A program made the position numbers and the translations under genes. This document shows positions 7,200-13,408 of a DNA stretch of 13,408 nucleotides, one piece after another. How positions within the stretch are numbered: position 1 is the first letter of the stretch; each line of letters starts with the position of its first letter. The notes under the pieces were generated by a model that was not told the origin of the DNA, did not search any database, and saw only the letters and a program-made list of their open reading frames with translations. The DNA is taken from positions 1 to 13,408 of the forward strand of contig JAKQBN010000025.1 in assembly GCA_029559475.1 (NCBI GenBank), given 5' to 3'. The DNA comes from a bacterium. GTDB taxonomy: Bacteria; UBA4055.

Positions 7200-7272
7200 G
7201 GGAGCTTAGCTCAGTCGGTAGAGCAACTGGCTGTTAACCAGTTTGTCGGGGGTTCGAGTCCCTCATCTCCCG
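7200..7272 (+). tRNA. tRNA-Asn, anticodon GTT
   Basis: The D stem is GCTC/GAGC (7209-7212, 7221-7224). The anticodon stem ACTGG/CCAGT (7226-7230, 7238-7242) is perfect, and the loop CTGTTAA carries GTT at 7233-7235, reading AAC and AAU. The T arm is GGGGG/CCCTC with one G:U pair and loop TTCGAGT. The acceptor stem (7200-7206 with 7265-7271) has six pairs and one C:U mismatch at positions 6:67 (7205 with 7266). Discriminator G73 (7272) fits asparagine. CCA is not encoded. A strong terminator follows 3 bp later, so the RNA is probably made as a short monocistronic precursor. Confidence 0.94.
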
Positions 7273-7275
7273 CAT

Positions 7276-7303
7276 AGCCGCAGATAAAATCTGCGGCTTT
7301 TTT
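7276..7303 (+). terminator. Intrinsic terminator after tRNA-Asn
   Basis: A perfect 10-bp stem, AGCCGCAGAT (7276-7285) with ATCTGCGGCT (7289-7298), a 3-nt AAA loop and a run of six T (7298-7303). The T-run overlaps the TAA stop (7302-7304) of the convergent secreted-protein gene. Read on the minus strand the hairpin has no following U-run, so it should act only for the tRNA. Confidence 0.9.
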
Positions 7304-8771
7304 ATTTTAACAACATCAGTTTTCTGCTTTGAATTATCTTGCCATCCACTTTCAGGCTGTAAATATATAAACCAGAAGTCAAGTCACCAGCATCGAAATC
7401 AGCTTTATGAATACCTTTATCCTGTTTGCAGTTAACAAGCGTATTTACAAGCTGGCCGTTCAGATTATATACGCTCAACTCAACTTGCCCTGCCTGACTT
7501 AAAGCGTAGCTTATAGTAGTTGTTGGATTGAACGGGTTCGGGTAGTTCTGATATAGTTCGGTATTCTGCGGCAGGAATGGACTTTCTATCTCTGTACCAT
7601 TCTCGTCGGTCTTGATAATCCACATATCTTTTCCGCCGGCTCCTTGAGCATCCGTATATCCTGCAATAATGTAGCCTCCGTCAGTCGTCTGCTGAACTGA
7701 ATGAAGTCTTTCATTATTTTCATATTCCGGACCGAAAGTCTTTTCCCATATCACATTGCCTTCGGAATCTGTCTTAATCAGCCACGAGTATGAATCAGGT
7801 CCGCCCAACGGATGATCCATATATCCCGTTAAAATATACCCACCATTACTAGTAATATCCACACATTTACCATTGTTGTAGTCTCCCTGACTGTCCGGTA
7901 CTCCGAAACTTTTATCCCATTCTTTTTCTCCGTTCGAGTCAGTTTTAATGAGTATAGCCAGATCCCCATATTTCCAATTACCCGTTGTACCGAATAAAAT
8001 ATAGCCGTTATCAGGAGTCCTTTTAACAGAATGACCGGATATACCAGTGCTTAAAATTCCGCCGCCGAAATATTTTATCCATTCTCTATTACCAAGAGAG
8101 TCTGTTTTAATAAGCGATATTACTCTTGAATCGGTTGACTCATATGGACTATAGCCAGTAATGACAAATCCTTTATCTTCAGTTTGAATTATTGAGCGAC
8201 CGCAGCTTTCAGTAAATTCGGTCGAATCAGTTTGAAGCCATTCTTCATTGCCAAGTGAATCGAGTTTAATTATAAAATAACCGAAGAAAGAAGAGCCTGT
8301 GGCCGCATAACCACCATCACATGTCTGAATTATCTCGTAAGCTTCGTAATTGTTCTCATACCACTCATCATCCACCTGATAAGGCTGTTCGTAAGTCCAT
8401 AAAGTATTGCCGTTTTTATCGGTTTTTTCAATATAAATAAGATTAACCATGTTGATTTTTTTTACAGAATAAACATAGTATCCAGCGATAACAAAACAGC
8501 TGTCTTTTGTTTCAATAACAGAATATCCTTCGTTCATTCCGTAGCCAGTTGTTTTTCTCCATTCTTGATTACCTGAATGATCAGTTTTAAATAATGTCAT
8601 ACCCGAGAACAGTGAATCGCTTGAATAACCCGCGATAATATATCCTCCATCGAAAGTCTGTCTTATCGAATTGGCTTCGTCATCGCTTGTCCCGCCGATA
8701 GTTTTCTCGAAGGTTATCACCGAATATGCGGATACTGTTAATAATAAAACTGCATAAATGAATATTTTCAT
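7302..8771 (-). CDS. Secreted seven-repeat beta-propeller-like protein with T9SS type A sorting domain
   Basis: A signal peptide (about 1-15, VSA before Y16) is followed by seven repeats of about 53 aa. Each starts with a KxFGG-like strand, contains a DGGYIIAGY-type core and ends in KTDxxGNxxW. The closing tryptophans are W71, W125, W178, W231, W285 and W342; the seventh repeat ends NGTEI near 391-395. This fits a seven-bladed propeller of the secreted FCB repeat proteins. Residues about 402-489 are a Por-type C-terminal sorting domain: LYQNYPNPFNP (406-416), VYNLNGQLV (434-442), SGLYIYSLKVDG (466-477) and a basic tail. The type IX system would export it and remove or anchor this domain. ATG at 8771 has GGAG at 5-nt spacing. 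It lies 37 bp after miaA and may have its own promoter. Ligand or substrate unknown; no catalytic motif seen. Confidence 0.85.
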   Translation of the reverse strand: MKIFIYAVLLLTVSAYSVITFEKTIGGTSDDEANSIRQTFDGGYIIAGYSSDSLFSGMTLFKTDHSGNQEWRKTTGYGMNEGYSVIETKDSCFVIAGYYVYSVKKINMVNLIYIEKTDKNGNTLWTYEQPYQVDDEWYENNYEAYEIIQTCDGGYAATGSSFFGYFIIKLDSLGNEEWLQTDSTEFTESCGRSIIQTEDKGFVITGYSPYESTDSRVISLIKTDSLGNREWIKYFGGGILSTGISGHSVKRTPDNGYILFGTTGNWKYGDLAILIKTDSNGEKEWDKSFGVPDSQGDYNNGKCVDITSNGGYILTGYMDHPLGGPDSYSWLIKTDSEGNVIWEKTFGPEYENNERLHSVQQTTDGGYIIAGYTDAQGAGGKDMWIIKTDENGTEIESPFLPQNTELYQNYPNPFNPTTTISYALSQAGQVELSVYNLNGQLVNTLVNCKQDKGIHKADFDAGDLTSGLYIYSLKVDGKIIQSRKLMLLK

Positions 8772-8807
8772 AAATTCTCCGGGAAAAAACTAATGTACAG
8801 ACAAAAT

Positions 8808-8835
8808 ACTATATTGTAAAGCCTGAATCAAGCAA
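8808..8835 (-). promoter_or_regulatory. Possible promoter for the secreted propeller gene
   Basis: On the minus strand TTGCTT (8835-8830) and TATAGT (8813-8808) are 16 bp apart, at the very end of miaA. Initiation would give a leader of about 30 nt before the ATG. The match is moderate, and read-through from mutL-miaA is equally possible. Confidence 0.35.
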
Positions 8836-9747
8836 ATAGTTTTTTATTTCAGTGAATTGCTCCGGTTCGAACCAGTTCATCCCTTCTATGCGCTTGAACC
8901 AGGTGATCTGGCGTTTGGCGAAGTGGCGGGTGTTTTTCTGGATCTCATCGATCATTGTGTCTTTCTCAATGTCGCCTTTAATATATTCAATGACTTCTTT
9001 GTAGCCGATGGTTTTCTTGAAACGTTTGAGATCGTATCCGTACTTTTCAGCCAGCCTTTTTACTTCTTCTATCAGGCCTGCCTCTATCATTTTTAGCACG
9101 CGGTCATTGATCTTTTCATAAAGCTTTTCTCTTTCGGAATTTATGCCTATATAAACAGGCTGAAAATACTGATCCGGTGTATGCGCGGTATGAAGTTCTG
9201 ATATCTTTCTTCCTGTAAAGTGATGAACTTCAAGCGCACGGTAAATTCGCTGTTTATTGGCCGGCGGGATGCTCTGAGCGTATTCGGGGTCTATCAGTTT
9301 TAATCTTTCATAAAGGTCTGCGATATTCTCCGCTTCAAACTCTTTGCGGTATTTAAGTTTTTCCGTATCGTCAATTCCCATATCCTCGAAAAATCCGTGA
9401 ACTGCCGACTCGATATAAAGTCCGCTCCCGCCGCATATCAGGGCTTTCTTTCCTTCGGAATAAAGTTTTGAAAGGAGTTCACGGACTTTATTTCCATACA
9501 TATAGGAGTTGTAGATCTCATTATCAGGATAGATTATATCAATGAAATGATGAACGGCGCGCTGTAATTCATCTGCTGTTGGCTTGGCCGTGCCTATATT
9601 CATCTCTTTTACAATCTGTCGTGAATCTGCGGAAATGATCTCATATCCGGATTCTTCAGCCAGACGGAGCGCAACAGAGGTTTTACCCGCGGCCGTAGGC
9701 CCGCAGATGATCGGGATCTTTAATTTTGATATATCGTATGAGGGCAT
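8809..9747 (-). CDS. miaA: tRNA dimethylallyltransferase MiaA
   Basis: Transfers a dimethylallyl group from DMAPP to N6 of A37 in tRNAs that read codons starting with U, the first step towards i6A/ms2i6A. The P-loop is GPTAAGKTS (16-24), followed by SADSRQ (39-44) with the likely catalytic D41, and the IGTAKPT block (51-57). GGSGLY (106-111), NKQRIYRALEV (164-174) and the C-terminal RHFAKRQITWFKR (274-286) are family signatures. Length (312 aa) is normal. The ATG directly abuts the mutL stop (TAAATG), with AGGGA just upstream inside mutL, so the two are co-translated. The mutL-miaA pairing matches the known enterobacterial order, which supports both assignments. Confidence 0.96.
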   Translation of the reverse strand: MPSYDISKLKIPIICGPTAAGKTSVALRLAEESGYEIISADSRQIVKEMNIGTAKPTADELQRAVHHFIDIIYPDNEIYNSYMYGNKVRELLSKLYSEGKKALICGGSGLYIESAVHGFFEDMGIDDTEKLKYRKEFEAENIADLYERLKLIDPEYAQSIPPANKQRIYRALEVHHFTGRKISELHTAHTPDQYFQPVYIGINSEREKLYEKINDRVLKMIEAGLIEEVKRLAEKYGYDLKRFKKTIGYKEVIEYIKGDIEKDTMIDEIQKNTRHFAKRQITWFKRIEGMNWFEPEQFTEIKNYLLDSGFTI

Positions 9748-11490
9748 TTATTCCCTCTTGAACCGCTTGTTCAGTTCTTTGAGCGACAGGTCTATTATGA
9801 CCGGCCTGCCGTGAGGGCAGACGTGAGGGAATTCGCACTGGAAAAGGTCGTTGATAAGATCGAGCATCTCGTCCTTTGATAGCTTCTTGCCTGCCTTGAT
9901 CGCTCTCTTGCAGGCATAAGACGCGGCGACGGATTCCATGGTGTCCATTTTATTTTTTCTGTAAAGCTTATAATTATCAATAAGATCCAAAAGTTCTTTT
10001 TTCTCATCGCCCGAAGAAAGTCCCATCGGGGTTTCTTCAATGATGAATGTATTCTGCCCGAATTCGTTCAGGATAAAGCCGATCTTATTCAAGTATTCCT
10101 TCATTTCAGTTAGGACAATTCTGTCCTCGAACGAAAGATCGACCCTGACGGGGAAGAGGAGCGCCTGTGAAGGCATCGGACTGTCCGCGAAGGCTTTTAT
10201 GGATTTTTCATAAAGGATCCTTTCATGCGCGACATGTTGATCTATGATGAGCGAACCAGATTCCACCTGAATGAATATGTACTGGTCGTGCATCTGCCAG
10301 ATGTTCTCCGAGACTATCAGTTCGTTGTTGATCTTGAGCACCCTTGTTCCGATGTTTTTTTCATCGGGCCTGAAGAATTTTTCTTCCGGCTTTGATGCGT
10401 ATGGGGCTGTTTGTTCTTTTACCTGCATCTGCGGTATTTGGGCGGGCTCGTAAAGATGCTCTTTTGTTTCGGTCTGAGAAGAAAGCGCGGTGATCGAAGA
10501 GGCATCTTTTAAAGAATGCCCGACAGCTTCTGTGATAAGCCGTTTGACTTTCTGTTCATCTGAGAATTTAACCGTCAGCTTGGAAGGATGCACGTTCACA
10601 TCAAGTTCGTGAGGCGGCATATCTATAAAGAGAATGTAGAACGGATAATATCCAGGCTCTATAAGGTTCTGATACATATTTACGATGTTGAAGCTGGCCA
10701 TCTTGCTTTCGACTATTCTGCCGTTGATGAACAGGAACTGGTTGTCCTTGAACTTTCTCGCGAGACCGGCTTTTCCGATAAAACCTTTTATTGCATAACT
10801 GCCAAGGGAGTTTTCCGTTTTCAGCAGTTCGTCTTCATCTATTTCGGGGAATAGTGATCTTATTCTATCTTCAAGCGTCTGCGGCTTGAGGTCGAAAACG
10901 GTCTTGTCGTTATTTACGAGTTTGAAGCCTATATCCGGCCTCGAAACCGATACTTTTTTGAAATAGGTATAAATTGATTTGTATTCCCTGTCGTCGAAGC
11001 TGAGGAATTTTTTACGGGCAGGAACGTTGAAAAATAAAGATTTTACTTTGATCTGAGTCGAATATTTAGAAGGAGAAGGTTTTACTTCAGATATCGTTCC
11101 GGCTTTTATGACTGCAAGGGTTCCGTCTTGTGCGCCTTTCGGCTTTGAAACAGCCTCGACCATGGAAACTGAAGCAATACTCGGCAGAGCTTCACCGCGA
11201 AATCCCATGGTGAGTATCTTCTGCAGATCATCGAATTCCGATATTTTCGATGTAGCGTGTCTTTCGAAAGCCAGAAGGAGGTTGCTTTCATCCATACCTC
11301 TGCCGTCATCAGAGACTTCAATATATGATTTGCCGCCGTCCTTGATTTCTATGTAAATATTCTCCGCTCCGGCATCCAGTGAGTTTTCCACCAGCTCTTT
11401 GACTACTGAAACCGGCCGTTCAACAACTTCGCCCGCAGCGATCTTGTTTATCAGATTATCGGGCAGTATTTTGATCTTATCCGTATTCAT
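9748..11490 (-). CDS. mutL: DNA mismatch repair protein MutL, endonuclease type
   Basis: Couples mismatch recognition by MutS to strand incision or excision. The N-terminal GHKL ATPase has ELVENSLDAG (32-41, catalytic E35), DDGRGM (61-66), RHATSK (77-82) and GFRGEAL (96-102). The transducer domain follows to about 325 (NVHPSK at 299-304), then a low-complexity linker (about 330-375). The C-terminal domain carries endonuclease motifs absent from E. coli MutL: DQHVAHERILYE (417-428, the DQHxxxExxxxE metal site), ACKRAIKAG (526-534) and CPHGRP (558-563). Nicking activity is therefore expected. I chose ATG at 11490 (580 aa). An in-frame ATG 27 nt upstream (11517) adds residues unlike MutL, has no Shine-Dalgarno and sits right against the predicted -10. 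Ribosome binding upstream of 11490 is weak (GGTG). First gene of the mutL-miaA unit. Confidence 0.95.
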   Translation of the reverse strand: MNTDKIKILPDNLINKIAAGEVVERPVSVVKELVENSLDAGAENIYIEIKDGGKSYIEVSDDGRGMDESNLLLAFERHATSKISEFDDLQKILTMGFRGEALPSIASVSMVEAVSKPKGAQDGTLAVIKAGTISEVKPSPSKYSTQIKVKSLFFNVPARKKFLSFDDREYKSIYTYFKKVSVSRPDIGFKLVNNDKTVFDLKPQTLEDRIRSLFPEIDEDELLKTENSLGSYAIKGFIGKAGLARKFKDNQFLFINGRIVESKMASFNIVNMYQNLIEPGYYPFYILFIDMPPHELDVNVHPSKLTVKFSDEQKVKRLITEAVGHSLKDASSITALSSQTETKEHLYEPAQIPQMQVKEQTAPYASKPEEKFFRPDEKNIGTRVLKINNELIVSENIWQMHDQYIFIQVESGSLIIDQHVAHERILYEKSIKAFADSPMPSQALLFPVRVDLSFEDRIVLTEMKEYLNKIGFILNEFGQNTFIIEETPMGLSSGDEKKELLDLIDNYKLYRKNKMDTMESVAASYACKRAIKAGKKLSKDEMLDLINDLFQCEFPHVCPHGRPVIIDLSLKELNKRFKRE

Positions 11491-11517
11491 AATTAAGCAC
11501 CGTAAAATTAACATCAT

Positions 11518-11546
11518 AAATTAAACAATTATGAGCATTAATACAA
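11518..11546 (-). promoter_or_regulatory. Promoter of mutL-miaA
   Basis: On the minus strand TTGTAT (11546-11541) and TAATTT (11523-11518) are 17 bp apart, predicting initiation near 11511 and a 20-nt leader to ATG 11490. An inverted repeat, TGAGC/GCTCA (11532-11536 and 11547-11551), flanks the -35. Confidence 0.45.
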
Positions 11547-11565
11547 GCTCAAATATTCATTGGTC

Positions 11566-11594
11566 TTGATTAAACAGTCGATTTCAATTAAATT
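11566..11594 (+). promoter_or_regulatory. Promoter of the DUF853 ATPase gene
   Basis: TTGATT (11566-11571) and TAAATT (11589-11594) are 17 bp apart, about 42 bp before the ATG. A second -10-like TATAAA (11603-11608) lacks a good -35. This promoter and that of mutL are back to back with their -35 boxes 19 bp apart. Confidence 0.4.
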
Positions 11595-11636
11595 ATGTTT
11601 CGTATAAAGCGGAAAATTAAATTATAAGGATATATC

Positions 11637-13196
11637 ATGTCGGAAGATAAATTCAAAGAGAGCATAAAGCAGGCTTTCGATTATAAAGGAAAAAGCGTTC
11701 TTCTGGGCGGTGCGGTCTATGATAAAAAGGCAGTTCCGGGCATCGAAGTAAGGCTTCCTCTCGCGACGATCAACAGGCACGGTCTTATAGCAGGAGCGAC
11801 CGGTACCGGAAAGACGAAATCGGTTCAGCTTTTCGCCGAAGCTCTTTCCGATAACGGAGTTAATGTTCTTGTAATGGACATAAAGGGCGACGTGAGCGGT
11901 ATCGCTAAGGCCGGCCAGGATAATCCGAAGATCAGAGAAAGAATGGATCTGATAGGCGCGCCGTGGGCTCCGACAGAATATCCGGTCGAGCTGATGACTA
12001 TCTCGAACGAAAAAGGGTTGAGGCTGAGAGCTACTGTATCGGAATTCGGACCCGTGCTTTTCTCAAAGATACTCGAACTTAACGAAAATCAGGAAGGGGC
12101 TGTCGCGATAATATTCAAATACTGCGACGATAAAAAAATGCCTCTTTTAGACATAAAGGATTTCAGGGCGGTCCTTCAGTATCTTTCTGACGGCGAAGGA
12201 AAGAATGAGATAGATAAAAATTACGGTTCGATATCTCCGGCGTCATCAGGCGTGATCATGCGGAAGCTGCTCGAACTTGAACAGCAGGGCGGAGACATGT
12301 TTTTCGGCGAAAGATCATTTGAAGTCGAGGATCTTCTGCAGCGTGATATAAAAGGCAGGGCATTTATAAACATCTTGAGGCTGACCGACATTCAGGACAA
12401 GCCCAAACTGTTTTCGACTTTTATGCTGTGCCTGCTTGCTGAGATCTATAATAAATTCCCCGAGATCGGCGATAAAGGCGATCCTAAGTTGGTTATCGTT
12501 ATCGATGAAGCCCATCTGATCTTCAAGGAAGCTTCAAAAACGCTCATGCAGCAGCTCGAAACAATAATTAAGTTAATAAGAAGTAAAGGCGTCGGGATTT
12601 ATTTCTGCACCCAGGCACCGACCGATATCCCCGAAATAATTCTGAGCCAGCTCGGAACGAAGATACAGCACGCGCTGAGAGCGTTCACCGCCAAAGACAG
12701 AAAGGATATCAAGCTTGTAGCTGAAAATTTCCCGGTCACTGAGTTTTATACCACCGATCAGCTTATAACCGAGCTCGGAACAGGAGAAGCGCTCGTTACC
12801 GTTTTAAACGAAAAAGGCATTCCTACACCGCTTGTACATACACTAATGTGCGCGCCTCAGTCGAGGATGGATGTTCTCTCGCCTGAGGAACAGGATGAAA
12901 AAGTATCTTCTTCTAGAGTGGCGAGGTTCTACAACGAAGTGATAGACAGGGAAAGCGCGTACGAGATCCTGTCGAAAAAAATGGCTGAAGCGGAGGAAGA
13001 GGAAGCAGATACTCCTGTCAAAAGTACCAGACAGGCTGAAAAGGAAGATACGGGCAAAGCGGTCGGAAAGACAATAAAAGATATAGCTAACAGCAGCCTG
13101 ACCAAAACCATATTCAGGGAAGTAACAAGAGGTCTTTTCGGCGTGCTGATGGGAAAGAAAACCACAACCCGAAGCAAGTCGAGAGGATTATTTTAG
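11637..13196 (+). CDS. DUF853 / HerA-like P-loop ATPase (YjgR family)
   Basis: A 519-aa cytoplasmic ATPase of the HerA/FtsK superfamily with the full DUF853 architecture. Walker A is GATGTGKT (53-60), just after INRHGLIAG. MDIKGDVSG (80-88) is the conserved post-Walker strand. Walker B is LVIVIDEAH (285-293, D290 E291) and the sensor glutamine is Q326 in FCTQAP. The C-terminus ends in an acidic stretch (about 449-458), a Lys/Arg-rich region and the typical RGLFGVLMG (498-506). The E. coli relative YjgR is of similar length; the family's biological role is not established, and helicase or DNA translocase activity is inferred from HerA. AAGGA (11626-11630) sits 6 nt before the ATG. The gene is divergent from mutL and followed by strong terminators. 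Confidence 0.9.
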   Translation: MSEDKFKESIKQAFDYKGKSVLLGGAVYDKKAVPGIEVRLPLATINRHGLIAGATGTGKTKSVQLFAEALSDNGVNVLVMDIKGDVSGIAKAGQDNPKIRERMDLIGAPWAPTEYPVELMTISNEKGLRLRATVSEFGPVLFSKILELNENQEGAVAIIFKYCDDKKMPLLDIKDFRAVLQYLSDGEGKNEIDKNYGSISPASSGVIMRKLLELEQQGGDMFFGERSFEVEDLLQRDIKGRAFINILRLTDIQDKPKLFSTFMLCLLAEIYNKFPEIGDKGDPKLVIVIDEAHLIFKEASKTLMQQLETIIKLIRSKGVGIYFCTQAPTDIPEIILSQLGTKIQHALRAFTAKDRKDIKLVAENFPVTEFYTTDQLITELGTGEALVTVLNEKGIPTPLVHTLMCAPQSRMDVLSPEEQDEKVSSSRVARFYNEVIDRESAYEILSKKMAEAEEEEADTPVKSTRQAEKEDTGKAVGKTIKDIANSSLTKTIFREVTRGLFGVLMGKKTTTRSKSRGLF

Positions 13197-13244
13197 GAAA
13201 ATCAGTTTTCCAAAAAAATAATTAAAAAAAATATAAGAAAAAAA

Positions 13245-13271
13245 GAAGAGTGTCATTAGATGACACTCTTC
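13245..13271 (-). terminator. Intrinsic terminator for minus-strand transcription entering from the right
   Basis: A perfect 12-bp stem (13245-13256 with 13260-13271) encloses a 3-nt loop. On the minus strand it is followed at once by seven T and a further T-rich stretch (13244 down to about 13210), so it fits a terminator for a convergent gene beyond 13408. On the plus strand no T-run follows it. Confidence 0.75.
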
Positions 13272-13280
13272 AGACTGTCG

Positions 13281-13314
13281 AAAAAGTTCTTGAGAAATCA
13301 GGGACTTTTTTTTT
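13281..13314 (+). terminator. Intrinsic terminator of the DUF853 gene with GAAA tetraloop
   Basis: A 13-bp stem (13281-13293 with 13298-13310, including two G:U pairs) is closed by a GAAA tetraloop (13294-13297) and runs into nine consecutive T (13306-13314). It lies 85 bp after the DUF853 stop. The 94 bases after it show no gene I can support. Confidence 0.8.
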
Positions 13315-13408
13315 ACATTTGAATTATACACGCACGCATACATTACATATAATGAAATAGATGCAAAATACACAATATTTTTCTTGCGTTAGGATTGTTT
13401 TATGCTTA

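Noticed and set aside
7276-7298. tRNA-Asn terminator hairpin as terminator for the convergent propeller gene
   Set aside because: On the minus strand the stem is followed by ATGCGGGAG, not a U-run.
11491-11517. Upstream in-frame ATG for mutL at 11517
   Set aside because: It would add nine residues unlike any MutL N-terminus, has no Shine-Dalgarno, and lies directly against the predicted -10 box, upstream of the likely transcription start.
13188-13373. 61-codon minus-strand reading frame at the right end
   Set aside because: It runs through both terminator hairpins and poly-A/T tracts and has Phe/Lys-biased composition and no ribosome binding site.
1-13408. CRISPR array, insertion sequence, prophage, toxin-antitoxin or defence system
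   Set aside because: I saw no spaced direct repeats, transposase or integrase motifs, paired small ORFs or defence-type domains. The two tRNA genes have no flanking attachment-site duplication that I can see.

Overview
The window reads as ordinary, gene-dense chromosome (about 40% GC by eye) from a Gram-negative bacterium. It shows no phage genes, insertion sequences, CRISPR arrays, rRNA or pseudogenes. The best lineage clue is the secreted protein at 7302-8771. It ends in a Por-type (T9SS type A) sorting domain with the NYPNPFNP signature, which points to the FCB superphylum (Bacteroidota and its relatives, including candidate phyla such as Delongbacteria, Cloacimonadota and Marinimicrobia). 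Several genes have clear GGAG-type Shine-Dalgarno sites, and the readable promoters are sigma70-like (TTGnnn, 17 bp, TATATT). Both are unlike typical Bacteroidota, so I favour a non-Bacteroidota FCB lineage. That placement is inference.

Layout from left to right. (1) 1-1081, plus strand: tRNA-Ala(GGC) with its own promoter, then glutaminase glsA 30 bp downstream. (2) 6132 down to 1083, minus strand: a tight five-gene operon. It encodes an MltD-like lytic transglycosylase with LysM, cytidine deaminase (cdd), a coiled-coil zinc-ribbon protein (DUF164/CdsZ family), the rRNA/tRNA adenine methyltransferase RlmN, and a probable outer-membrane beta-barrel protein starting at TTG. Junctions are a TAATG overlap, 16 nt, 0 nt and 1 nt. 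(3) 6275-7272, plus strand, divergent from the operon: NAD kinase, then tRNA-Asn(GTT) with a near-consensus promoter and a strong terminator. (4) 11490 down to 7302, minus strand: mutL and miaA directly abutting (a pairing also known from enterobacteria), then the secreted seven-repeat beta-propeller protein. (5) 11637-13196, plus strand: a DUF853/HerA-like P-loop ATPase divergent from mutL, followed by two hairpin terminators facing opposite directions.

Functionally this is housekeeping: tRNA supply and modification (MiaA, RlmN, two tRNAs), mismatch repair (endonuclease-type MutL), nucleotide and cofactor metabolism (Cdd, NadK, GlsA) and envelope work (MltD-like enzyme, beta-barrel, T9SS cargo). 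I found no convincing new multi-gene system. The points most worth checking are the unassigned beta-barrel at the end of the rlmN operon, the convergent junction with no terminator between it and glsA, the C6:U67 mismatch in tRNA-Asn, a remote Shine-Dalgarno behind a small hairpin at the MltD-like start, the back-to-back mutL/DUF853 promoters with an inverted repeat, and the regular seven-repeat T9SS cargo.
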